Assembly: GCA_024402565.1 (NCBI GenBank) | Contig: JAKSTM010000006.1 | Coordinates: 1 to 64,000 of the forward strand | Source of the DNA: Treponema sp. | GTDB taxonomy: Bacteria > Spirochaetota > Spirochaetia > Treponematales > Treponemataceae | DNA length: 64,000 nucleotides | Direction: 5' to 3' | Part shown: positions 42,673-50,139 of the stretch, piece after piece | Layout of the letters: each line of letters opens with the position of its first letter | How positions within the stretch are numbered: position 1 is the stretch's first letter | Notes under the pieces: model-generated | Told to the model about the DNA's origin: nothing | Databases searched by the model: none | What the model saw: only the letters and a program-made list of their open reading frames with translations | Position numbers and translations under genes: made by a program

Positions 42673-43803
42673 CTAGATTTCTATCAGCTCGTATTCGCGG
42701 CTTCCTACCCCGATTTTTTCACTGTGAACAAGAACCATTTCCCATTCAACATTAGGATGATTGTTCTTCCAGTGGTCCCCAAGATCTTTGAATCCCGGTT
42801 TGTGGATATTTTTTGCAAGGTCTCCGTTTGGAGTTGGAGTTGCCTTGCGGCAAAGATCTACACAAGCCTGATCAATGGCAACAGGATCAAATGATGCCAG
42901 CATACCGATATCCGGAAGAATTGGTGCACCGTTTTCCTGATGACAGTCACAGTTTGGAGAAACATCACAAATCAGGTTGATGTGGAAGTTCGGACGACCG
43001 TCTACAACAGCCTGTGAATATTCTGCAACGCGGATATTCAGATCTTTTACTGAATTGTTTTCTTTGAAAGAGATGGCGTCAAAGTTACAGGCACCAATAC
43101 AGCGTCCGCATCCCAGACAGTTATTTGCATTGATGCTCATCTTCTTTCTTGTTTCGTCAAAAATGAAGCCGTCATTTGCACACTGCTTTGCACAAAGCTT
43201 ACAGCCACGGCACATTAATGGATCAATTGTTGGTTTTCCTGTAGCGTGCATGTCTTTTTTACCGGCGCGGGAACCACAGCCCATACCAAGATTCTTAAGA
43301 GCACCACCGAACCCCATTTCTTCATGACCTTTGAAATGGTTCAGGGAAATAACGATATCAGCATCCATAATTGCACGGCCGATTTTTGCTGTTTTACACT
43401 GTTCCCCGTTTCTTACAGGAACTTCAACATCATCTGTACCTTTAAGACCGTCTCCAATCAGAATAGGACAGCCGACAGTTAATGGAGTAAAACCGTTCTG
43501 CCAGGCACATTCAAGGTGTTCCAGAGCATTTTTGCGGTATCCAGGGTAAAGAGTGTTACAGTCTGTAAGGAAAGGTTTTCCTCCAAGACTTTTTACAATA
43601 TCTACTACGACACGGGCATAATTTGGACGAAGGAAACTTAAATTTCCAAGTTCACCGAAGTGAATCTTAATTGCAACAAATTTTCCGTTCATATCGATTT
43701 TGTCGATTCCGGCCTTACGGATAAGGTTTTCAAACTTCTTTGGAATTGGTGCTCCATACATTGGAGTAGTGAAATCTGTAAAATATACCTCTGGTTTAGA
43801 CAT
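42673..43803 (-). CDS. DUF362 protein with two 4Fe-4S clusters
   Basis: 376 residues from ATG 43803, which has GGGG about 8 bases upstream; the longer frame to 43965 would run through the MCP promoter region. A DUF362 domain (about 1-185; VAIKIHFGELGNLSFLRP, FLTDCNTLYPG) is followed by two ferredoxin motifs, CRGCKLCAKQC and CLGCGRCIGAC, and a C-terminal DUF362 part (DPVAIDQACVDLC). An electron-transfer role is likely, substrate unknown. Divergent from the chemoreceptor gene. Confidence 0.88.
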   Translation of the reverse strand: MSKPEVYFTDFTTPMYGAPIPKKFENLIRKAGIDKIDMNGKFVAIKIHFGELGNLSFLRPNYARVVVDIVKSLGGKPFLTDCNTLYPGYRKNALEHLECAWQNGFTPLTVGCPILIGDGLKGTDDVEVPVRNGEQCKTAKIGRAIMDADIVISLNHFKGHEEMGFGGALKNLGMGCGSRAGKKDMHATGKPTIDPLMCRGCKLCAKQCANDGFIFDETRKKMSINANNCLGCGRCIGACNFDAISFKENNSVKDLNIRVAEYSQAVVDGRPNFHINLICDVSPNCDCHQENGAPILPDIGMLASFDPVAIDQACVDLCRKATPTPNGDLAKNIHKPGFKDLGDHWKNNHPNVEWEMVLVHSEKIGVGSREYELIEI

Positions 43804-43965
43804 TTCTAACCCCTTAACTGAAAATAATACTTTTTCAGTATATACCATATCATCTAGTTCCATAAAATATAAAAAAACGTTATTTCTTCGCTCTAATTTT
43901 CCTAGACATTTTGGAGATTTGGGAGTATCATACTTATTGATAAATTTTTTGGAGGATTTACACAT

Positions 43966-46080
43966 ATGGCAAAATTCAGATTTAACTTGGGCGTAAAAAT
44001 TGTCCTTTTAGTTACAATTCTTCTGGTTTTATCAAATCTCTTTATTGGTACAGATGCAGTTAAGCTCTCTATAAAGAACTTCAGCACACTTACAGAAAAA
44101 ACATTGATGCAATCCGCTGATATTGTTAGCTATCAAATCCAAGACTTCACAGATACACAATTTACACTTCTTGATGCTCTTGCAAATGTTGATATGATTA
44201 AACGTACTGACATCGATTTAAAAGATAAATGTGATCAGCTTCGTACCATCATCAACATTGATACTGCAAAATACGAAAATATTGCGTTCTATGATGCAAC
44301 CGGAAGTACATATAAAGCAGATGGTTCTACTATGAGCCTGGCTACAAGCCCTTATTTCAAAGCAGCAATGCAGGGCCAGCGCTATATTTCAGCACCTGCT
44401 TTAAATCCACATACAGGAACAGTACTCATGTTCTTTGCAGTACCGGTTCGAAGCAACTCAGGAGAAGTAATCGGGGCTATGGTTTCCGTACTTAAGGGAA
44501 ATCCTATTTCCGACATCATCGCTCGTATTGATATTGGTGGTGGCCTTCACCCTGTTGTAATTGACCTTATTTCCAGCAATTACGTTGCCTTTGCAAACGA
44601 AGTTGCTGAAGGACAGGAAGACAGCCAAGACTCTCTGGACCCTAACAGTGACATTATGAAGGTTTTCAACAACCTCTTCTCTGGAAAATCAGGTGTTGCA
44701 AGTTTCTATAACCCAATGATGGGAATGAAAGTTTATGCAAGTTACCGTCCTATCGACATAGACAATCCATTTGGTTGTACAACTCCATGGACTGTATTCT
44801 GTCCTGCCCCTTACGATGTTTACTTCGGTGGGCTGAAAGCTCTCCGAACAAGTGTATTCGGAACATTGGTCGTATTCCTTATTCTTGGTTTAGTTATTGG
44901 AATTGTTTTAGTACGCTTCATGATTAAGCCAGTTCGTACTGTAAAGGAAACAATTAGCGGCATCGCTTCAGGAAATGCAGACCTTACAAAACGTATCGCT
45001 ATTTCTACAAATGACGAAGTTGGCGACGTTGTAAAAAGCTTCAACCAGTTCACAGAAAAACTTCAGTCTATTATCGCCCAGGTCAAGATTTCAAAAGATT
45101 CCCTTGTTTTGGCCGGTTCTGATCTGGAATCCAGCTCACAAGATACAGTTTCTTCAATAGAACAGATTATTTCAGGACTTGAAGGCATGTTGTCTCAGAT
45201 CCAGAATCAGAACAACTCTGTTACAGAAACTGCAGGTGCCGTAAACCAGATTGCATCCAACATTGAATCTCTGGACCGCATGATTGAAACTCAGGGACGT
45301 GGTATTTTGGAAGCTTCTTCTGCCGTAGAAGAAATGGTTGGAAACATCAATTCTGTAACAAACTCTATGGACAAAATGGCCAACTCATTCAATGAACTTT
45401 CTGTTCAGGCTACTCAAGGAGAACGAATCCAGAAAAACGCAAGCGATAAAATCGAACTTATCAAAAAACAGAGTAACTCTTTGCAGGAAGCAAACGTTGC
45501 CATTACATCTATTGCAAGCCAGACAAATCTCCTTGCTATGAACGCTGCAATCGAAGCTGCACACGCAGGTGAAGCCGGAAAAGGATTTGCCGTTGTTGCT
45601 GACGAAATCCGTAAACTTTCTGAAACTTCTGCAATTCAGTCAAAGAAGATTGGGGAAGAATTAAAAGCAATCGTAACTTCTATCGAAGCTATGGTTCAGG
45701 CTTCTATAGAATCAAGCAATGCATTCAATGCTGTAAACGGAAAAATCAGTGAAACAGATGAACTGGTTCGTCAGATAAAAGGTGCAATGGAAGAACAAAC
45801 TCAGGGATCAATCCAGATTTCTCAGGTTCTCCGCACAATGAATGACAGCTCTCTTGAAGTACGTACAGCAAGTCAGGAAATGGCAATCGGAAACAAAACT
45901 GTTCTTGAAGAAATCCAGCGCCTGCAGGGAACAACAACTGGTATCAAAGACAGCGTTGACGAAATGTCTCTTGGTGCTCGTAAAATCGCAGAAACAAGTG
46001 AAGCTCTGAATCTGATTGTTGAAAAAATCAATGGATCAATTTCAGACATCGGTGAACAGGTAGACCAGTTCACTGTATAA
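43966..46080 (+). CDS. Methyl-accepting chemotaxis protein
   Basis: 704 residues with GGAGG upstream. TM1 about 9-30, an extracytoplasmic double-Cache-like sensor (about 40-280; [31 protein letters not shown]), TM2 about 288-318, HAMP about 318-372, and a cytoplasmic signalling domain with the conserved hairpin tip around 515-555 ([19 protein letters not shown]...[14 protein letters not shown]). The ligand is probably a small organic molecule, but this is a family guess. No C-terminal receptor pentapeptide is visible. A strong terminator follows. Confidence 0.95.
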   Translation: MAKFRFNLGVKIVLLVTILLVLSNLFIGTDAVKLSIKNFSTLTEKTLMQSADIVSYQIQDFTDTQFTLLDALANVDMIKRTDIDLKDKCDQLRTIINIDTAKYENIAFYDATGSTYKADGSTMSLATSPYFKAAMQGQRYISAPALNPHTGTVLMFFAVPVRSNSGEVIGAMVSVLKGNPISDIIARIDIGGGLHPVVIDLISSNYVAFANEVAEGQEDSQDSLDPNSDIMKVFNNLFSGKSGVASFYNPMMGMKVYASYRPIDIDNPFGCTTPWTVFCPAPYDVYFGGLKALRTSVFGTLVVFLILGLVIGIVLVRFMIKPVRTVKETISGIASGNADLTKRIAISTNDEVGDVVKSFNQFTEKLQSIIAQVKISKDSLVLAGSDLESSSQDTVSSIEQIISGLEGMLSQIQNQNNSVTETAGAVNQIASNIESLDRMIETQGRGILEASSAVEEMVGNINSVTNSMDKMANSFNELSVQATQGERIQKNASDKIELIKKQSNSLQEANVAITSIASQTNLLAMNAAIEAAHAGEAGKGFAVVADEIRKLSETSAIQSKKIGEELKAIVTSIEAMVQASIESSNAFNAVNGKISETDELVRQIKGAMEEQTQGSIQISQVLRTMNDSSLEVRTASQEMAIGNKTVLEEIQRLQGTTTGIKDSVDEMSLGARKIAETSEALNLIVEKINGSISDIGEQVDQFTV

Positions 46081-46096
46081 AAACAGATTGAACTAA

Positions 46097-46127
46097 AATG
46101 GTCCCTGAGCTTGTCGAAGGGACCATT
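46097..46127. repeat. Dispersed repeat family A, full palindrome
   Basis: AAATGGTCCCT and AGGGACCATTT flank GAGCTTGTCGA. This is the simplest copy of the family and lies just after the MCP stop. Confidence 0.8.
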
Positions 46128-46141
46128 TGATTAAATCAGAT

Positions 46142-46185
46142 AAAAAAAACGGGGTAACAAACATTTGTTACCCCGTTTTTTTTTT
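46142..46185. terminator. Bidirectional terminator between MCP and GH51 genes
   Basis: ACGGGGTAACAAA (46149-46161) pairs perfectly with TTTGTTACCCCGT (46164-46176), flanked by A8 and T9 tracts. Confidence 0.9.
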
Positions 46186-46207
46186 AATCAAACTGTATCA
46201 ACAAAAA

Positions 46208-48199
46208 TTAACACAGAACAATCACACTGAATGAATTCTTTTTCAGTGCCACTTTACCGCAGAAAGCTTTTTCTTCACCTTCAACAATTGTCACATTTTC
46301 AGGCTTTTCAAAAGAGTTCACATCACCCTTTTCTCCGCCGCCAACGAAAATCACCTTCTGTGTTTTAAAATCAAAACCTGCGCTTCCAAGTTCAATTTCA
46401 ACATCACTATCATTTACGTTTGCAACTTTCAGAAATACAGTGCCGTCATCCTTAATACTTGGATTATAGTAGATGCCCTTTTCATAAAGAGCCTTCTGTT
46501 CATTCTTTGTATCCAAAGTCCAGTTTCCTGTATAATTTCCATACATTCTCTGAATCAAATAACTCGGTGTACCATAGGCCATTTCATCGTTGAACCAGAT
46601 CATATCCGGTGACCACTGAGTATAACCCATGCGTGCAAAAAGTGGCGCATAACTTGCAAGAACAACAACATCAGCGTTACGTTCGACACCTGTCATAAAT
46701 GCAGCTTCGCAAACAGCGCCTTCCAGTGTATTCAGGTTCGGATTATTAAAACTTCCGCTTCCTTCAGGATGAGCTGCATATTCACCGGCAAAAACTTTTA
46801 CGTTCCTATCATAGTTATCGTAGAAATCCAGATGTTCAAGGAACCACTTTGGAGGCATATAGTAATGTTCATCAACAGCATATGCAAAGTTTGAATTTGT
46901 TTTTGCCTGCTTACGAATAAAATCCCACTGCAGATTGAACTGAGGCCACTGTACACTGTCTACGCTAGGACCTGCAGAACCAATCAGTTTAATTTCAGGA
47001 TACTTTGCATGAATTGCTTTTTCAAATGCACTGTAACGGTCCAGGAAACGGTTATCCTTTGTTTCCCACTGTTCGTTACCGATTCCCATAAGTTCAAGAT
47101 TAAATGGTTCCGGGTGTCCAAGTTCTGCACGAACCTTCCCCCATTCAGAATCTACAGGCCCGTTTGCAAATTCAACAAGGTCAACGGCATCCTGAACATA
47201 CTGTTCAAATTCTTCAGAATCAACATCAACCATTTCAAAACTCTGAAACTGACAGGCAAGCCCCACATTCATAACAGGAAGAGCCTTACAGCCAAGCTTT
47301 TCACAAAGAAGAAAGTATTCGTAATATCCCATTCCAAGTGTCTGATTGTAATTCGGATAACATTCAGGGCCAGTATACCCTTCAACCTTTTGCCATGAAT
47401 GATGGACAGCCCAACGGCTCCAGTTATGATTTCTATGAACCAAAGGTTTTAGTGTGTTTTTAAAGTTATAGCGTGCATCCAGTGTTGCCCCTTCAATTAC
47501 ACAACCGCCTGGAAAGCGGATAAAGCCCGGATGGATTTTATCAAGAAGATCAAACAAATCTTTTCTGAAAAGTCCACAAACTGCATCGCCTGGAATCATG
47601 GAAATAAAATCAAATTCCACAACGCCCGCTCCGCTTAAAGAAATTGTAAACTGACCAAAGCGAAGGTCTCTTTCTGCAGTCAGAACAGTTTCATACTTTT
47701 TCCAGAAACAGCGTGCTTCCTTATGATTTTTCTCAAGACTGATTTCAGCCTTTGCCGCAGCGTTTCCCTCTTTATCAAGAACAGAAACAATTACGCTTTC
47801 TACCTGTTCAGGATTAAAAAGATTTCGTGCATAAAAAGAAACATTGTAAGTCATACCTTTTTTAAGGCAGATTCCGTCATAAGCTTTATTTGAGAAACCG
47901 TCTCCAGCCCCGCTTGATGTAAAACGAAGATAGTGCGGATTTTCCTGTGCCAGAGGACTTCCGCTCACCACTTTCATCTGACCGTTTCCTACAGGACTCC
48001 AGCCATAAAGGTAATCAGGTTCTGTAAACCAGTCCCCTTTATTCATACCCCCAAAACACTTCAGGTTTTCAAAATTACGGTTTTCAATAAGTTCGGCATA
48101 AAGTCCGCCATCAGCGCCATAGTTTATGTCTTCAAAAAACAGGCCTGTCATATCCGGCTGGATAGCGGCTTTTTTAGAATTATAAAGATTAATTGTCAT
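46208..48199 (-). CDS. GH51 alpha-L-arabinofuranosidase
   Basis: 663 residues, no signal peptide, so probably cytoplasmic. It starts with the N-terminal barrel entry GLFFEDINYGADGGLYAELIENR, has a CBM-like insert (about 60-200), then the catalytic barrel with Glu376 in GIGNEQWE (acid/base) and Glu473 in VFAGEYAAHPEG (nucleophile), and ends in a beta-sandwich. It removes arabinose side chains from imported arabinoxylan or arabinan oligosaccharides. No arabinose-pathway genes are adjacent. Confidence 0.93.
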   Translation of the reverse strand: MTINLYNSKKAAIQPDMTGLFFEDINYGADGGLYAELIENRNFENLKCFGGMNKGDWFTEPDYLYGWSPVGNGQMKVVSGSPLAQENPHYLRFTSSGAGDGFSNKAYDGICLKKGMTYNVSFYARNLFNPEQVESVIVSVLDKEGNAAAKAEISLEKNHKEARCFWKKYETVLTAERDLRFGQFTISLSGAGVVEFDFISMIPGDAVCGLFRKDLFDLLDKIHPGFIRFPGGCVIEGATLDARYNFKNTLKPLVHRNHNWSRWAVHHSWQKVEGYTGPECYPNYNQTLGMGYYEYFLLCEKLGCKALPVMNVGLACQFQSFEMVDVDSEEFEQYVQDAVDLVEFANGPVDSEWGKVRAELGHPEPFNLELMGIGNEQWETKDNRFLDRYSAFEKAIHAKYPEIKLIGSAGPSVDSVQWPQFNLQWDFIRKQAKTNSNFAYAVDEHYYMPPKWFLEHLDFYDNYDRNVKVFAGEYAAHPEGSGSFNNPNLNTLEGAVCEAAFMTGVERNADVVVLASYAPLFARMGYTQWSPDMIWFNDEMAYGTPSYLIQRMYGNYTGNWTLDTKNEQKALYEKGIYYNPSIKDDGTVFLKVANVNDSDVEIELGSAGFDFKTQKVIFVGGGEKGDVNSFEKPENVTIVEGEEKAFCGKVALKKNSFSVIVLC

Positions 48200-48322
48200 A
48201 ATGATTTTATTATATTGCGGTTTTTGTATTTTATCTTTAACAAATTTACTGAAAGGTGTGTAAGGTCGCTTGCGACCGGTGTCCTATAGCAAAGCGTAAA
48301 AAAAAACTGTCGTCTAAGACAA

Positions 48323-48346
48323 GCTTCGTGAGACTGACACGATTCG
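48323..48346 (-). repeat. Duplicate of the tRNA-Arg 3' end
   Basis: 24 bases identical to 48591-48614 (3' end of the tRNA plus trailer), same orientation, 268 bases apart. Flanking similarity extends into the terminator stem. Confidence 0.75.
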
Positions 48347-48516
48347 CCGCTACGGTCGTAAACGTCCTGTTTACTCCCTCTGCGGCGCCTGCGTTCACTA
48401 AGTTTGCCGTCCATGGCAAACTTCCGGAAAAACGCTCCGCACTGCTCGCCTTTTTCCCGTCGCTCACTGCGGTTCGAATCGTGATTTATTTATTTCTTTA
48501 TAATCTGTTTAAAATC

Positions 48517-48559
48517 AAATGGGCCCTTCGACCCTTCGACAAGCTCAGGGACCATTTGT
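48517..48559. repeat. Dispersed repeat family A
   Basis: Contains a doubled CCCTTCGA unit and TCGACAAGCTCAGGGACC bounded by CAAATGGG and CCATTTG. Confidence 0.75.
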
Positions 48560-48560
48560 T

Positions 48561-48594
48561 TAAAATAAAAAAGCCTGTCATCTTAGACAGGCTT
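48561..48594 (-). terminator. Terminator of the tRNA operon
   Basis: On the minus strand AAGCCTGTC/GACAGGCTT begins 2 bases after the tRNA-Arg 3' end and is followed by a T-rich tract. Confidence 0.8.
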
Positions 48595-48596
48595 CG

Positions 48597-48671
48597 TGAG
48601 ACTGACACGATTCGAACGTGCGACCCCCACCTCCGCAGGGTGGTGCTCTAATCCAGCTGAGCTACAATCTC
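48597..48671 (-). tRNA. tRNA-Arg, anticodon GCG
   Basis: A 75-base cloverleaf: acceptor GAGATTG/CAGTCTC, D arm GCTC...GAGC with A20, anticodon stem CCACC/GGTGG with loop CTGCGGA (anticodon GCG), variable GGGTC, T arm GCACG-TTCGAAT-CGTGT, discriminator A. CCA is not encoded. GCG would read CGC (Arg). It is the last of three tRNAs in one operon. Confidence 0.9.
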
Positions 48672-48696
48672 ATACTCGCTTTTGGAAAAGCGAAAG

Positions 48697-48781
48697 CGGA
48701 GAAGACAAGAGTTGAACTTGCTAGGCGCTTGCGCAACCGACAGATTAGCAATCTGTTGCCTTACCGTTCGGCCACTTCTCC
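48697..48781 (-). tRNA. tRNA-Ser, anticodon GCT
   Basis: 85 bases with acceptor GGAGAAG/CTTCTCC, anticodon arm ACAGA-TTGCTAA-TCTGT, a long variable arm as in all serine tRNAs, and discriminator G. CCA not encoded. Confidence 0.95.
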
Positions 48782-48798
48782 AAAAAACAAAAAAAAAG

Positions 48799-48884
48799 CG
48801 GAGCGAGAGGGATTCGAACCCCCGTACTCTTGCGAGTAAACGGTTTTCAAGACCGCCCCAGTACGACCGCTTTGGTATCGCTCC
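48799..48884 (-). tRNA. tRNA-Ser, anticodon TGA
   Basis: 86 bases with acceptor GGAGCGA/TCGCTCC, anticodon loop CTTGAAA, a long variable arm (TACTC/GAGTA) and T arm GGGGG-TTCGAAT-CCCTC. Discriminator G; CCA not encoded. First tRNA of the operon. Confidence 0.95.
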
Positions 48885-48894
48885 AATTGAAAAT

Positions 48895-48923
48895 ATATTA
48901 TTCCTTTTATAAAAAAGTGTCAA
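48895..48923 (-). promoter_or_regulatory. Promoter of the tRNA operon
   Basis: TTGACA (48923-48918), 17-base spacer, TAATAT (48900-48895), 11 bases before the first tRNA. Confidence 0.8.
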
Positions 48924-48990
48924 TAGCAGAAAATCTTTTTTTTTAATAATTTTTGCGGGATTTCTTTCAATCGGAGTGGATTTTCTTTCC

Positions 48991-49019
48991 TTGAATTAAG
49001 TCCCAGAATTTGATAATAT
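48991..49019 (+). promoter_or_regulatory. Promoter of the SRP RNA gene
   Basis: TTGAAT (48991-48996), 17-base spacer, TAATAT (49014-49019), 9 bases before the RNA 5' end. The -10 is identical to that of the tRNA operon. Confidence 0.7.
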
Positions 49020-49028
49020 TATTTCATT

Positions 49029-49128
49029 GGTCAGGTGCTTTGCAAAGCGTCTCTTCAAAACCCCGCCAGAGGAGGAATCCAGCAACGGTATGATGAGATT
49101 CTTGTGCAGAGATTACCTGGCCTTTTTT
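49029..49128 (+). ncRNA. ffs: Small signal recognition particle RNA (4.5S)
   Basis: The domain IV hallmark is present as CAG-AGGA-GGAA-TCC-AGCA (about 49067-49084): a GGAA tetraloop on a short stem, with the asymmetric CAG and AGCA loops that bind Ffh. The ends pair as GGTCAGGT (49029-49036) with ACCTGGCC (49115-49122), and inner segments GC...GTCTC and GAGAT...GC also pair. A T6 run ends the transcript. The stem next to the tetraloop is AGGA/TCC instead of the common GTCC/GGA, a compensated change. Confidence 0.88.
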
Positions 49129-49139
49129 ATTGCCTGCGG

Positions 49140-49568
49140 TTATCCTTCAAACCAGTCTTCCATTCTTAAAAAACAGCGTTCAGCCAAAGGTTCAAAATCT
49201 GCAGTATTGTGAGTTACTAAAACCATTCCTTTAGAAATGGCAGTTGCGGCAATCTGAGTGTCGCACATTGGAAGAGGCTGCCCGGATTTTTCAAAAGTTC
49301 CTAAAGCTTTTCCACAAATATCCGCAGAAAAATCATCATAAGGAAGAATTTCAAAATCATTTTCTATTACATCAAGACATTCTTTAATATAATTCTTTCG
49401 TCTTCCTTCCGGCATTTTAGAATACCCATACATCATTTCCTGCCAGGTTATTGAACTAATGGCACATAGATTCCTCCTTGCTTTATAAAAAGCAAGCACA
49501 TTCTGATTTGGTCTTTCTTTTGAAAATTCCGAAACAATATTTGTATCCAGTAAATACACTTTATTCAT
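49140..49568 (-). CDS. vapC: PIN-domain toxin (VapC family)
   Basis: 142 residues. Starts YLLDTNIVSEFSK (Asp8, first acidic ligand), with a mid-protein Glu in ITWQEMMYG, CDTQIAATA (third acidic residue) and VTHNTADFEPLA at the end: the PIN ribonuclease pattern. It probably cleaves tRNA or other RNA when free of antitoxin. It follows the antitoxin by 12 bases and is convergent with the SRP RNA gene. Confidence 0.9.
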   Translation of the reverse strand: MNKVYLLDTNIVSEFSKERPNQNVLAFYKARRNLCAISSITWQEMMYGYSKMPEGRRKNYIKECLDVIENDFEILPYDDFSADICGKALGTFEKSGQPLPMCDTQIAATAISKGMVLVTHNTADFEPLAERCFLRMEDWFEG

Positions 49569-49580
49569 AACTCATCTCCT

Positions 49581-49856
49581 TTAATCTTCAAAAATCTTTC
49601 TGTTTGGATCCAGATATACTTTTGGGGGAAGCGGAATTCCTTCATCATCCAATACATCAGCATATTCTTCCTTTATTTTCTGAAGTGTTTCCAGAAGAGA
49701 AGATTTTTCAGGCTTTGTTTCCTCGTATTCCTCGTAGCTGATAATCACCGCAACAGGCTTATTGTAACGGGTCAATTCCACAGGCTCCCCTTTTTCCGCC
49801 ATTTTCACATATTCAGATAAATTATTTCTTGCTTCAAAAATTGATGCTGTACACAT
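49581..49856 (-). CDS. Phd/YefM-type antitoxin
   Basis: 91 residues from ATG 49856 with AGGAGGTG just upstream; the longer frame to 49922 lacks a site. The N-terminal half (FEARNNLSEYVKMAEKGEPVELTRYNKPVAVIISYEEYE) is the Phd/YefM DNA-binding fold; the acidic C-terminal tail would neutralise the PIN toxin. The pair probably represses its own promoter. Confidence 0.9.
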   Translation of the reverse strand: MCTASIFEARNNLSEYVKMAEKGEPVELTRYNKPVAVIISYEEYEETKPEKSSLLETLQKIKEEYADVLDDEGIPLPPKVYLDPNRKIFED

Positions 49857-49969
49857 ATTCACCTCCTGAAAATTATTAATCTTGCACATATAAAATATAA
49901 TCAGCTCAAATAATATAGTCAACTTTGTAAAAAGTTAGCCAACATTTAAACAGACAAATCAAACTTTTC

Positions 49970-50022
49970 CTTCGACCCTTCGACCCTTCGACAGGCTCAG
50001 GGACCGCAGGCTCAGGGACCGC
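49970..50022. repeat. Dispersed repeat family A, tandem copy
   Basis: CCTTCGACCCTTCGACCCTTCG then ACAGGCTCAGGGACCGC and a second GGCTCAGGGACCGC: the same core with local tandem duplication. Confidence 0.75.
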
Positions 50023-50041
50023 AAGGCCAATACCGCCAATC

Positions 50042-50091
50042 AAAAAAAAGCCGGCACATACAGAAGACTTTCTTCCATACATACCGGCTTT
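50042..50091 (-). terminator. Terminator of ilvB, minus-strand specific
   Basis: On the minus strand GAAAGCCGG and CCGGCTTTTTTTT close a stem of about 20 pairs, the upper 13 rich in G-U pairs around an AAG loop. The same DNA on the plus strand would have A-C mismatches. Confidence 0.85.
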
Positions 50092-50139
50092 CACTCACAA
50101 GCAATTATTTCTTATTACTTATTACCTATTATTTATTCC

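Larger units (their letters stand above)
48200..48560. other. Gene-free spacer of palindromes and repeat fragments
   Basis: About 360 bases with no credible gene. Hairpins are GGTCGC/GCGACC (48264-48277) and AAGTTTGCC/GGCAAACTT (48400-48423). It also contains a copy of the tRNA-Arg 3' end (48323-48346) and a family A repeat (48517-48559). Open frames here have repeat-derived composition and no ribosome site. Confidence 0.6.

Noticed and set aside
43804-43965. N-terminal extension of the DUF362 protein
   Set aside because: It would cover the upstream region of the divergent chemoreceptor gene; ATG 43803 has a clear ribosome site.
48470-48484. TTCGAATCGTG resembling a tRNA T-arm on the plus strand
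   Set aside because: No acceptor, D or anticodon arm can be built around it; probably a chance or repeat-derived match.
48196-48651. Several overlapping open frames near the tRNAs
   Set aside because: They cover repeats, palindromes and tRNA sequence; no start signals or family resemblance.
49906-50094. Minus-strand frame with repeated VPEPxxPEP
   Set aside because: Same repeat artefact, and it runs through the ilvB terminator.
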